Of a DNA stretch of 64,000 nt, positions 34,593 through 45,948 are shown piece by piece. The notes under the pieces are model-generated. The model did no database searches. It saw only the letters and a list, made by a program, of their open reading frames with translations, and was not told where the DNA came from. Position 1 is the stretch's first letter, and every line of letters starts with the position of its first letter. The position numbers and the translations under genes are program-made. The stretch is from Heracleum sosnowskyi (taxonomy: Eukaryota > Streptophyta > Magnoliopsida > Apiales > Apiaceae): contig CM061243.1 in the NCBI GenBank assembly GCA_030848705.1, positions 97,648,436 to 97,712,435 on the forward strand, given 5' to 3'.

Positions 34593-37479
34593 CTATTTCA
34601 GTGTTGTAAATTGCTCACCATTTCTTTCAAAAAATTCAACCCCTGAAGGTCCTGCCTGAGCTGGTGCTTTGAAAGGCCTCAGAATTCCTCCATGGTTGAA
34701 AGGTTTTGAATTCTTTAAAGGGCTCCTTGCTGCAGATTTTTGAAAACACGTGTCTCTTTGTGATTTTTGAATCTTTGTCAATTTCTCCTTGAAGGCCGCT
34801 TCATCTTCTGCCTCATTCTCTCTCTTTTTAGTTTGTTGGTCCAGTTTCTTCACATAATCCCCAAAACTAATAAATCCCAAATTTTATCTAACTTTTATAT
34901 CACATTTTGGGGCTTTATACCTTAGTGTTGCAAGATCTAACATTATGTCCTTCGTGTTTGCAGTAGGAACACTTGGGCTTTGTAGGTTCCCAGTTTGACA
35001 CTCCATCTTCACCTTGTTCTTCTTCAAATTTCTGGGAAATAATTTACATATATGCATTATTAGCCTTTATTAATTTACATAGAAATGTGATGTACTAAAA
35101 GCATGCATTTTTGGGACAACTCCTCACATTGTGCTGCCACTCGTTACAGTGTGAGCACCTCAGACTAGTTCCTTGTCTCTTCAGCATGGTGGGATTATTT
35201 TGTCTTATCAACACCACATCATTTTTCTTCTCCCTGTTTTTCTTGGGCCTACCAGGGGCTATTCTTTTCAATGGAGGTAAAGGTGCCTCTTGTTCAGTTT
35301 GTTCCCAGTAAGCCTCACCACTAATTGGCTCCAAAATATGGCTATAAACCTGCATGTATTTCTTCTTTGCATAGCATTCATGAATGAAGTACAATGGATC
35401 CATTTTTTGAAAAAAAAATACATGCCAATGGATCCATTTTTTGAAAAAAAAAATACATGAAATCAAGGTATGCTAGTGAGCTGCCATTTCCTACAAGCAC
35501 ATCTTCTCTATTTCAAGTCACAAACAACTTCATGTCCTCCTACTGACATGGTCACATGGTACTTGTCTCCACCATTCCAAACATGAGTTGTTTTACTAGC
35601 TAGTGCAATGGACCTAAATATTACCAACGCAAAGTCATGGCATCGTTCATTATGATATAAATTAATTAAAGAAGCCGAGTATAATTTCATCTTACTTGTG
35701 TATTTCTTTCATGGTCTTAGTGCAATATCCGATGCTTTTCTTCTCCATTTTTGTTTTCCTCTTCTTTATCCTCTCCTTGCAAGCCTTGTGTATGTTCTTG
35801 AACATAGTGACAATTCCATTATCTCTGTATTTCTTGATTGCATTATTGAAAACCTCACAGTTATTATTGACAAAGACATCTGATTTGCACACATCCCTAA
35901 AATATGATCTAGACAATTGAGATCTAGGTTTGGCTGCTAGCCACTCATAACATTTCTTATTCAACTGTCATGATTAGGCAAAGTCAAGTTAATGTCCATT
36001 CACATAAGAAATAGAGTGGAATTGAGATGAGTTATTTACCTTTTTAACACTTCCATGTTCATTTTGAAAAAGTAATATGTGGTGGACTTTGCTGCAAGCC
36101 ACAGTTGCCTAGAAATGCCAATTCCAGCTGCTAGTATTTTCTTGTTCAACTTGTGCCCAAGCTATTGGATACATCCCTTCATTTGGATCTGTACCAGCAG
36201 CAGTGAGTAGAATACCTCTAAATGGACCTTTTAGATGACAACCATCTAACCCTGTCAAGGGTCTGCATCCATCCAAAAAACCTTCTTTTAAAGGTCCCAA
36301 ACACACATAAAATCTTTTAAACCTTCTACCCTCTACACCTGGTTCAGCTGCCTCTGTCATCAACTTAATAGTAGATAATGGCATCACCTTCTTGACTTCA
36401 TTAGCATACTGATAAAGCTTCTTAAATTCAGCTTCATGCCTCCCAATAATATTCTCTTTGGTTTTTCTTATTGCTCTGTATATCATGATCTCTGAAATTT
36501 GACATTTTAAATCATTGACCACCTTTGCGCGAAAAGCTGTTGTTGGCCAATTAGGGTTCATCCTTATTTCATGTTCATATGTTGTGGCAATTCATGTGGA
36601 GTTCACTTGTTTTTTAACCCATGTTGGGTTACAAGTGTGCTTTTTGTTCAAGGTCTTTATTTGAATATTACTTGATCTTTGTTGTCTTATGCCATAATCC
36701 ACTAGCATCCATTTGTGCATATCCACTTGATTTTGTCAGAGAGATTCTTTTTCAGTCTAATGCCTCTCTAGTGTACAATGGCAAGTTTTCTAACAGGATC
36801 CCTAAATACCTTACCACTGATGAATAACATACCCAATTCAAATTTTGGATCCTCCATATTAGTCATTTCATTAAATTCTGGATATTTTATATCTTTCTCA
36901 TCACAAGAAGAAATGGCCATCCTTTCTTCACTATTGTCATACTCACTCTCTCTCTCTGAAGTTTCACTGTCATAAGGACCATCTTCACCTTGTTGCTGCT
37001 CAGGTTGTTGCTTACCATCTTCATCAGCTTCTTGTTCCTCATTTGTAACATCCTTATCTTCCTGCCTACTCTCATCAGGTTGCCTACTCTTATTTTCAGT
37101 TACTATTTTCTGTTGTTTGTCACTCTCTGTTGTTGCTTGCTTGTGAACATTTGATGTTTCAGCCTGACAAACTTTCTTGGGGCTAATCTTTTCTTTGCCC
37201 TTTTTTCTTCTGAATCTTTTCTTTGCCCTTTTTCTTCTCAATCTTTTTGTTGCCCTCATCATCATCATCTAACATAACAGGAGTATCTTCTATGTTCTTG
37301 AACAACCCCCTCAACATAAAGAATATGCCTCTCATCCTAGCCCTGTAAGGTGGATTAGATGGTGGCACCCTCCTCACTCTCTTTTTAGGTTTCGGACAAT
37401 CACTTTCACTGGAGTCCATGTTCGAACTATCACCATGAAAGCTTAATTTTTTCTCTTCTACATCTTCTTCTGTGACCCC
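34593..37479 (-). pseudogene. MuDR-type (MULE) transposase, broken by deletion, stops and a Sirevirus insertion
   Basis: Reading leftward from 37479: an acidic/basic low-complexity N-terminus; a Mutator DNA-binding-like segment (KFELGMLFISGKVFRDPVRK, ~36790); CNPTWVKKQVNSTW and MNPNWPTTAF; then the DDE catalytic region with GLDGCHLKGPF and PIAWAQVEQENTSSW (~36120-36230). The second catalytic stretch is absent: sequence jumps to CYEWLAAKPRSQLSRSYF and NNNCEVFNNAI (~35800-35950). A SWIM finger follows (CACRKWQLTSIP, about 35470-35500) with its third Cys codon changed to TGA. Two CCHC knuckles come last (CSHCNEWQHNVRSC ~35130; CSYCKHEGHNVRSC ~34945). A short duplication at 35402-35457 adds further disruption. 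The first few codons of the N-terminal ORF are read from the Sirevirus LTR that starts at 37480, so the true N-terminus is cut off. Confidence 0.85.
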
Positions 37480-38023
37480 TGTTAGATCAGGATTCAATGA
37501 TCGTCAGGATCTAGACTCAACTGATCAGGATTGCTGACGTCATCAGGATTGCATGGTCGTCAGGATCAAGATGTATATCAGGACTGGGATCAGGATTGAT
37601 CATCAGGACTGGAAGCTGATCAGGATTCCTACTTCGAGTTATATTTGGAGTCTAGTTAAACATGGAAGTTTATTTCGTCGGTTCCTGGTCTGTAGGAATG
37701 TAGCTATCGATTAAGGATAGGTTTCAATCTTTGTAATTGATTAGGACTTATCATTGATAGAGAAGCTGTGTAGTATATAAACACAGTTTAGGTTTTGGTT
37801 TTGTAATCGATTGAGACGAGATCAATCGCATACACGAGTATCTTTGTAACCTAGCAGCTCTCAAGAACATCAGAATTTCTTGAGAGAGTTTGTAACAGTT
37901 TTATATCCGATTTAATAAAGCTGTTATTATTCTTTCATATTTGTGATTCATATCTTATTAAGTCAAGAATCTTATACAATTGTATTCAACCCCCCTTCTA
38001 CAATTGTTTATTACTGGGCAACA
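37480..38023 (+). repeat. 5' LTR of Sirevirus copy 2
   Basis: It spans TGTTAGATCAGG to GGGCAACA, 544 bp. U3 carries eight or more ATCAGGATT/ATCAGGACT words between 37484 and 37627. A TATATAA box lies at 37774-37780. It matches the copy 1 LTR at 25928-26474. Confidence 0.92.
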
Positions 38024-38025
38024 AT

Positions 38026-38037
38026 TGGTATCAGAGC
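38026..38037 (+). promoter_or_regulatory. Primer binding site (initiator tRNA-Met type)
   Basis: TGGTATCAGAGC, two bases after the LTR, is the copia consensus complementary to the 3' end of initiator methionyl tRNA, which primes minus-strand DNA synthesis. Confidence 0.92.
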
Positions 38038-38071
38038 AGACTGATTTAATTTTAATCAGATACGATCTAAG

Positions 38072-40386
38072 ATGTCGACAACCAAGTATGAAAGTATGAA
38101 AATCCCATCCTGAATAAATAAGAATATCCAACATGGAAGGTAAAGATGTTGATGTACCGGGAGGCTATGGATACTGACTATTTGGACAGGATTCGTGATG
38201 GACCATATATTCCTACAAGGATCATAGAACGGACAGAAACTGTACCTGAACACTCTGTGGTCAAAGCTAAGAGTGAATGGACTCCAGAAGAAAAAGCTCA
38301 TGTACTCAGAGAACCAAAGATAAAGAATATTTTGCATAGTAGTCTTGATGCTGTCATGTCCAACAGAGTGATTGCATGCAAGTCTGCAAAAGAAATCTGG
38401 GATACTTTGGAAACTCAGTGCCAGGGATCTACATCTGTCAAGAAGAACAGAAGGGCTCTTTTGATTCAAGAATATGAACAATTCGATGCTAAACCTGATG
38501 AGAGCCTGACTGATTTATATGATAGATTTCTGACACTCCTGAACAGTTTATCTTTAGTTGACAAGGAATATGAAACTGAAGATTCTAACACCAAGTTTCT
38601 AAGAGCTTTACCTGAAGAATGGGATACTCAGACCTCGATCATTAGACATCAGTATGATCTCAACACTGTGTCTCTTGATGAAGTCTATGGAATGTTAAGA
38701 ACTCATGATCTTGAAGTTCAACAGAGAAAGAATAAGAAAAGCAGCAAGGCAAAATCTATTGCTTTGAAAGCAGAGGCTAAATCAAAAGGAAAAGCTATGG
38801 AGGTCTCTAGAAGGAAATCAAGAATAGTTGAGTCAGATCCTGATGACTCATCGTCAGATACTGATGGCAATCCTGATGCCAATACTGATGATGACTCTTC
38901 TGACTCAGACATGGAAGAGATGGTTGCTATGATTGTCAGAAGCTTCAAAAAGATGAAGTTCAGGAAGGCTAGAAGACAAGGCAACTTCCAGATAGGACTT
39001 TCAATGCAGACAAAGACAAGCATATCAAAAAGGAAAGAAAGGGTAACAAATTCGACAAGTCAAAGGTTAGATGCTACAAGTGTAATGGTATGGGTCACTT
39101 TGCTTCAGAGTGCAAGAAGACAAAGGAACTCATCACATCAAGCAAGGATTGGATGGACTCTTCCTCAGAATCTGATACTGAGGTGGTCAACTATGCTCTT
39201 ATGGCCAATACTGATGATACTGCTATTCTTGATGATAAGGTACTAAATGCTGTCTTTGATTTTGATACTGATAATGCTTCTGAGTTAAGACGTTTTCTAA
39301 AGTCATTGCATATTAGCTTTAGAAGTCAAACTGCTGAGAACTCTAGAATCTTATCTGAGATGTCTGAACTTAAGAAAAGGAATGAGCATTTAGAAGCTGA
39401 ATTTTCTCATATGCAAATAGTACAGATAGAATTTGATAATGCTAAACACATGTATTTAGAGATGAAACTCAAATGTACTGGACTAGAAAAAGGATTTAGA
39501 ATATGCGAATGAGAAAATCAGGACCTGGACAGATTCTAGTAGAAAATTTCATGAGATTAATACCTCTAAAAACTGGAAAGAGTGTCTAGGTTATAAGTCA
39601 GATGAAGATAAGAAATTGAAAGAGAAAGTTGTTATTGATGAGACAGTTAGTCCAAAAACCTATAGACATGTTATAGACAAAACCAAATCTAATATTATTC
39701 CTGTTGATTTTGTTTTTGGTAAAGATTCCAATTCAATTTTTGAAAAAGGATCTACTTCTGCTCAAAGTATAAATCTTGTAAAGTCTAAATCTGTCTTGAA
39801 TAAAGTCACTAAGAATGTAGGTTTACTGTCTCAGAAACAACTCAAGGATAAAATCTGTGAGGTTACAGATAAGAAAAATGAAGCTACTGTTAAGAGAAAC
39901 AGGAATGGTAAAATTGGGATCAATAAAGAGAATGGTTATAAGTATATCCCAAATGCACCTAGGAAATGTTGTTTTACCTGTGGAAACTCTAATCATCTTG
40001 CCATTGATTGTAAAAAGAGTTTAAAGAAAAGTACTGAAATTCCTATTTCTGATGTCAGGAGTAGATCAGTATTTTATAAACCACAGAAGTCCTGTTTTCA
40101 TTGTGGTAGTATATGGCATTCTATTTATACTTGTAAAGATTATCATGAGTTGTACTATAACTTTTATGATCCATTGCCTAAGTTTGATAAAAATAGTGCA
40201 AACTCTGGTAGCCTTAAAAATGTTAAGTTGGAATATGCTTTTGTTAATACTGATACCGACAAAGCAAATCCTGATGGAGTAAATCCTGTCAGGACTGCTA
40301 AAGTCAAAAAGTCTTCTTCTGCTAAAATTAATAAATTGCATGGAAAAGGAACCCAACATGTATGGGTTCCTAAATGTTCTAACTAG
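38072..40386 (+). pseudogene. Sirevirus gag (copy 2)
   Basis: The start is the ATG at 38072 (MSTTKYESMK). A frameshift and a TAA near 38108-38121 separate this from the main frame. The body shows the copia gag fold (KSAKEIWDTLE, KPDESLTDLYDRF, LRALPEEWDTQ), a Lys-rich and DPDDSSSDTDGNPD acidic linker, then, after a frameshift near 38985, a CCHC knuckle (CYKCNGMGHFASEC, ~39073). A coiled-coil-like stretch follows (~39330-39450), with a stop near 39510, then two more knuckles: CCFTCGNSNHLAIDC (~39969) and CFHCGSIWHSIYTC (~40090). The extended gag with several knuckles fits Sireviruses. Confidence 0.85.
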
Positions 40387-40653
40387 TGTGTTTCTATTCT
40401 GATTCCAGGGAAAAAGGAAAAATGTGTTAGTCATGGATAGTGGATGCTCTATGCACATGACTGGAAACAAGGCCCTGTTATCAAAATATGAGGAAAAAGC
40501 TGGCCCAACTGTGTCTTATGGAGATGGCAACATTGGACAAACTTTGGGATATGGCAATATAATCATTGGAAATGTCATCATTGAAAAAGTAGCTCTAGTG
40601 AAGGGACTAAAACACAACCTGTTGAGTATTAGTCAAATCACTGACAGAGGTTA
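40387..40653 (+). pseudogene. Copia aspartic protease (copy 2), 5' part
   Basis: The active-site motif DSGCSMHMTGN is at about 40435-40467. It is followed by YGDGNIGQTLGYG and LKHNLLSISQITDRGY. The frame is broken by the CACTA insertion at 40654 and resumes with the same codon at 44811. The enzyme would cut the gag-pol polyprotein. Confidence 0.88.
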
Positions 40654-40689
40654 CACTACTAGAAAACAGTCAATAGACATCAGTTAAAA

Positions 40690-41060
40690 ACCGATGTCTG
40701 CCAATTTTTCAACCGATGTCTTGGTGGGTGTAGAGAAAGGTCCAAGTCTTTAACATCGGTTTTAAGCTGATGTCTTAAGTACCTTTTGACATCATTTTTT
40801 GGCAACCAACTGATGTATATACATATAAATGGCATCAGTCAGTAACTGATGTCTAAGATAACAATGACTACAGTCAGTAACTGATGTCTAATATAATAAA
40901 GAATACAGTTTATAACTGATGTCTAAGATAGCTAATACAATCAATAACTGATGTCTAAGACAACAAAGACATCAGTTGCAGATTTTGTTACAAAGAAAAA
41001 GCGATGTTACTGTGTTTAAATTACATCAGTTTGTTTATTTTATTCCATGCAACTGATGTA
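40690..41060. repeat. Subterminal repeat array of CACTA element 1 (left)
   Basis: ACTGATGTCTAAGATA-type words recur about every 35-45 bp (near 40848, 40880, 40916, 40945), with inverted counterparts at the right end (44670-44790). In CACTA elements such arrays bind the transposase accessory protein. Confidence 0.7.
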
Positions 41061-42849
41061 TAATGGAATACCATTTTAGTACCATAAAATACCAAATCCA
41101 TGCCAAAAAAACAAGAACAAACTATGACAAAAACCATTCAACCAATTCAACAAACTATACCAAATTCAACAAAAACCATCCAACAAAAATAAAGGCACCT
41201 AGCCATAATTTCATCCGACAATGCAATTCCAACTCTTTACATACCATCTACCATAACCTATCATTTACAAAAATCATCCACTTTCCACATTCCATAAATC
41301 ATCCACAAATTCTTACCACATCCATCTTAAAACAATACTAGTGGACAATAAAGGAACAAGAGCCGTAGAGGAACACAATGGTGACATGATCATGTAGATG
41401 CAGCAAACCCATCTTCATCAGCGCTTTACAGCAACAGAACTCTACAAGTCAGTCCTTGTATATATTCCTCTTTCACTTCAACAAATAGGCCTCAATTTTC
41501 TTATGCCGGCAAGCTCCTAAGTTCACAGAAGGTAGCACTAAGTATTACTATATCAATAATAAGTATTCATATAACTCATGATATCATCATCTTTACTATG
41601 ATTTACAATAATTGAGCTCTATCATTTTCATATGTAAAAAAAAATATTCCTATATCACCAAGCAAATCTCAATAATGTCTGGTGAGATATTTGAGCAAGC
41701 ACCTTGTTCAACATACTACAAGTAGATCTGTATTTTCTTTCAGCAAGCAACCTACTTGTTTTATAAATTGCACTTGGGTCTTTTAGTTCGGAAGTATTGA
41801 TTTACATTTTACACTTAATCTCCTTGAAAAACAAATAATTTCAGTTTGTCACTAAAATGCAATGCAATGTCTCCTTCAATGTTATCCTACATAAGAGTAA
41901 AATTACAATGATGTAAAAAAAAGAATTCACTTCAGTAACAACTGGCCAGACAAATAAGGACTCTCAGTAACAATCCCCCTAGACGTGAGTCCATAAATAA
42001 TCTCAAAGCATTAAGCATTTCCTGTCTGAATCCTAAATTACAAAATGTATTCAAGTAATCAACATCCATTGATGATATATAACTGACAAATGTGGTAAGG
42101 ATACGATGCAATAAGAGAAAACTCTTGATAATGGCTTACACAATTAGATCTAGACTTATGCAGCAGAGGTTTTATATTTTATACATCTATTAAATGATTA
42201 AGCAGCAAATAGTGATCATAGTAAAAATGGAAGGGACCAAAAGCAACCTTGTAGAACATCTATCTGATTTGGTGAACATGCTGCCGGGTTCTGTTTGCAC
42301 TGATTCCAAACTCCATGCCGATCAGCTGAAGTTGGCACGAGTATGTTATGAAACTGTCCAGTAAATAGGGTCAGATATATATGTATCTAGGACAAAAGAG
42401 AAAGTAAAACCAGTCAACACATAGCTGCATCTCCCAAGTTCAAAATGATAATTTTGATAATCAAATATTCTCGATGATCCATACATCTACAGTGTTGACC
42501 CTCATAAAAGATAAACATCTTATGTAAACCTCTAAATTCTAAAAAACTTTTCTAAGTCAGACCATCAAACAATTAGGTATAATTGAAAACATATAATTAA
42601 TTGAATCTACATCACGGATACATTCACAAAAAGCATTGGATCTGTCATGTCGACGTACACATCACTTGAAGGGATTGGTGCAGCTGAAAGTATGCAAATC
42701 TTGGACAAAAGATGTATATTAAGTTAAGAAACATTTATTGTGACTTGGGATCAAAAATTGTCTGGAACTAATAATAAGAGCTAGTAGATCTACGTCAAAC
42801 ACCGATCATGTACATGAGAAATATTAAGGATATAATCTCTAAATCTATC
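41061..42849. other. Interior of CACTA element 1, no gene recognised
   Basis: AT-rich sequence with no convincing coding segment. A short less AT-rich piece at about 42250-42350 might be another captured scrap but is not identified. Confidence 0.4.
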
Positions 42850-44055
42850 TGTTGAATGTGGTACAGCAACCACCAATGCACGCACAACAACAATTGCAGT
42901 TTCATGTGATCCATCTTCAAGGAAAGCATCCATTTGAACACGTATTTTGTCAATAATCTACAGAGAAAAGAATGCCATAGCCGTTACACAAAAGCTTCTA
43001 ACCCAAAAAAAAAAAAAAAATCAATTCTAAGTTGTCATGAGCAGGGAGTACCATGTCATCTTTGAACTACTGTGCTACAGCCCCAAATGCTTCTATGCTT
43101 GCATATTTGACATTTAAGTTTTGGTCAGAACCAAGAGTTACAAGAGCAGGCAAAACATGCATCAATGCCACCTACAGATCAATATATGCAACCTGCAAAC
43201 ACAAAACAGACAAGAGTTAGCAATGTATTTGGGTATATTAAACAATATATGAATACTGTAAGTCAGTGATAGTCTTACTATGGATTTCAATAGATTAGCA
43301 GCACGAACTTTCATATTCATGTTGGAGCTTACAACCATTTCCCATAAGATATTAAAAACCATGTTATGATGTCCTTCAAAAGTGCTGCATTTCCACAGTG
43401 GAAAGTTAGTATTTATATGTTTCAGTAACAAAGTACAAACTCTAAACATATATTCATCTCAGCAACAAGGTACGGACCAAAGGAAGCGAACAGCATTAAC
43501 AATCTCTGCATTCCTCCTCACTGGCTGGTTTTCCTGCACAACATTTTGGACTAACAAACTCCTCAAGTACTCTGTTAAATTTTCATGCTTACTTGGACTT
43601 CCTAGGACACCCGCCAGAAGCAGAGGTAGGACACACATGGTAGCAAGTCTCTCAGCCACAGAACTTTTAGGTCTTATACCTGCAGTATATGTTCAGTAAC
43701 ATGACGTGACACTTATATTACTAATTCAGAGATCTGAGCACTTAAAACCTTTGATTCTTGACTGAATTCTGTTAGGGATGTATGTGAAATCAGCTTTATC
43801 ACCAACTGCAATCAGAAATACTGGTAGCATAATCTTTGTTATATATTCATCCCCAAAAAGCTCAGATACGGTCAGCAATAACTGCATCAAATCCGAGAGT
43901 GTCACTAAATAAGAAGCAAAGTTACAGAACAGAAACCATTATAAACAGGAGAGCATACCTTTGTGATTCGACTTCGTAGGTTATCCTCTTTCTGAGGTAA
44001 TAATGAGGCTAATTGTATCAAAGTCGGAAAGCAATCACAATGTAGCAACTCAAAA
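42850..44055 (-). pseudogene. Captured exons of a LisH/HEAT-repeat (RELCH/KIAA1468-like) gene
   Basis: At least six exon-like blocks lie in order on the minus strand with intron-like gaps. They are: CDCFPTLIQLASLLPQKEDN (44050-43959, donor GTATGC); FGDEYITKIMLPVFLIAVGD (43886-43749); VAERLATMCVLPLLLAGVLG (about 43680-43484); FEGHHNMVFNILWEMVVSS (43383-43280); LPALVTLGSDQNLNVKYAS (about 43190-43075, two stops); and IRVQMDAFLEDGSHE with VVRALVVAVPHSTDR (42963-42850). Together they match consecutive HEAT repeats of the plant lisH-domain and HEAT-repeat protein. Its animal homologue RELCH acts in endosome-to-Golgi sterol transport. Stops and loss of both protein ends make this a captured, non-functional piece with its introns kept. 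Confidence 0.8.
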
Positions 44056-44810
44056 GTAGGCCAATTGAAAACATATAATTAATTGAAAATCACCAATTAA
44101 TATGTTCAAAACACTGAAATCAAACAACAAAAATAAAACTTCAAAATAAATTTGAAATACACTTACAAATTAGAGCACGGTTAGTGTTATAGAGATCGAT
44201 TAGAACTTGTATAGGCTTTGAGAGTATCGTCTTTTAGAGAATCGAAATTCAATTGCTCAAATTAGGGTTGTGTGAAATGTCTTGCTCAATTCAGGGCTTC
44301 TGTGCTAGTAGCTTGAATTAGGGCAGTGAATGTGTGCGTGATTGAGAGAAACGGTAGAAAGAGCAGTGATAGACTAGAGAGAGACAAACAGAAGAGAAAG
44401 GGGTTGTTCTTCAGTTCTCGAGAGAGAGAAGGGTGAGGGAGAAAGAAAGGGGGGTGAGTGAGAGACATGGGTGTTTTTCAGTTTAATTAGTTTTTGTTTT
44501 AATTATATTTTTTTTTTCACTTTTATATGATTTAGGGGAGAGGGGTAGAGTAGCTTAAAAAAATGGGGGGAAGAAAAATTGGCCGGGGGAAATTGTAGAG
44601 GGAATACATTTGGTATAAGGGGGAAAGTATTAGCGGGCCTGAAAATTTTTTAAAGACAACGTTTATACATCGGTTCAGATGTAATCTGATGTTGTAACAA
44701 TATAAAGACATCAGTTATTTTGAAACTGATGTTAATTAGGATCTTTTACATCGGTGACCCTAACAACCGATGTTATATGGGCGATGTCTATTGACCTTTT
44801 TCTAGTAGTG

Positions 44811-45276
44811 TTATCATGTCCACTTATATTCCACACATTGTGAAGTAGTCAGCAAAGAAACAGGAAAGATAGCAATGACTGGCTACAGGCATGGTAACAT
44901 ATATGAAGCCAACATTCTCTCAAATACTGATGACTCTCCTACATGTCTCATCAGTAAAGCTTCAGTAGATGAAAGTTGGAATTGGCACAAGAAGCTTTCT
45001 CATCTCAACTTCAGCAACATTAATGAGTTGGTTAAGAAAGACTTGGTTAGAGGATTGCCAAAAGTATTATATACTACTGATGGACTCTGTGATGCATGTC
45101 AGAAAGCTAAACAGAGAAGGACATCATTCAAGAGTAAATCTGAATCCTCTATTGAAGAACCATACCATAAGCTGCATCTTGATCTATTTGGTCCAGTCAA
45201 CATTATGACCATCAGTAAGAAAAGGTACACTCTTGTAATTGTTGATGAATATTCTAGATTCACCTGGGTGTATTTT
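44811..45276 (+). pseudogene. Copia integrase N-terminal part (copy 2)
   Basis: The Sirevirus frame resumes with HVHLYSTHCE (44815) and shows the GAG-pre-integrase HHCC zinc finger, HKKLSHLNF...CDACQKAK (about 44990-45110). The first catalytic Asp of integrase follows in LHLDLFGPV (~45175) and the stretch ends at SRFTWVYF (45276), where CACTA element 2 is inserted. Confidence 0.88.
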
Positions 45277-45580
45277 CACTACAAGAAAAACTGAAACAGA
45301 CAACACTTATCAGACAACGGTCGGCAGTAAAAGCATTGTTTGAAATTTTCACACAACGGTTTTTTTTTTTGCAAAATCTGTCTGTTGTCTGAAAGAACTT
45401 CCACAACGGTTTCTAAAACCATTGTCTATTAGAAGGAGTAAAGCAGAGGCTTTAAACAACGGAATTATAAAACCGTTGTCTGAAGAAAGGTCAGACAAGT
45501 GTTTCATAAACCGTTGTTAAAAACAGACAAGTGTTTTTTTTTTTTTGTTACTTAAATGGATGTCACACAACAGTTTGAAT

Positions 45581-45679
45581 AAACACTTGTCTGATTCTAA
45601 CAACGGTTTACAAAACCATTGTCTGAAGAAACTTAAGACAATGGTTTTGTAAACCGTTGTTAGAATCAGACAAGTGTTT
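45581..45679. repeat. Perfect 44-bp inverted repeat in the subterminal region
   Basis: Arms 45581-45624 and 45636-45679 are exact reverse complements around an 11-base spacer. Each arm contains an AACAACGGTTT motif and an ACCATTGTCT motif, so it is a fused pair of subterminal words in opposite orientation. Confidence 0.92.
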
Positions 45680-45948
45680 TACTTGTATGTGGACTATACT
45701 TAATTCACACAACAATTTCTGCATACCGTTGTCCAATTGAAATCTTAGAGACAATGGTTTTTGGCTGTTAAATATGTTGCTGTCACACAATTGTTTAGCT
45801 TACATAAACCGTTGTCTGATAGTTAAAAAAATTAAAAAAAAACCATAACATAGTTGTGAAGCATGCTCAATATTTTTATCATTACCCTCCACAATCATTG
45901 TATCGGCTTGTACACAGACGCCGCTACATTGAACTTGACAAAAACGTA

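Larger units (their letters stand above)
40654..44810. mobile_element. CACTA element 1, non-autonomous, carrying LisH/HEAT-gene exons
   Basis: The terminal inverted repeats start CACTACTAGAAAA (13 bp perfect) and continue to 28 bp with two mismatches (GTCAATAGACATC). The 3-bp target duplication is TTA (40651-40653, 44811-44813). Subterminal words AACTGATGTCTAAGA/ACATCGGTT recur at 40690-41060 and 44650-44790. There is no transposase ORF. Excision in silico restores the Sirevirus protease/integrase frame. Confidence 0.93.

Noticed and set aside
37183..37497. MNPDLTG as the true N-terminus of the MuDR transposase
   Set aside because: These codons lie in the Sirevirus LTR (from 37480) and are a product of the insertion.
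44286..44468. Minus-strand Ser/Leu/Phe-rich ORF
   Set aside because: Purine-rich low-complexity sequence near the CACTA end; no protein resemblance.
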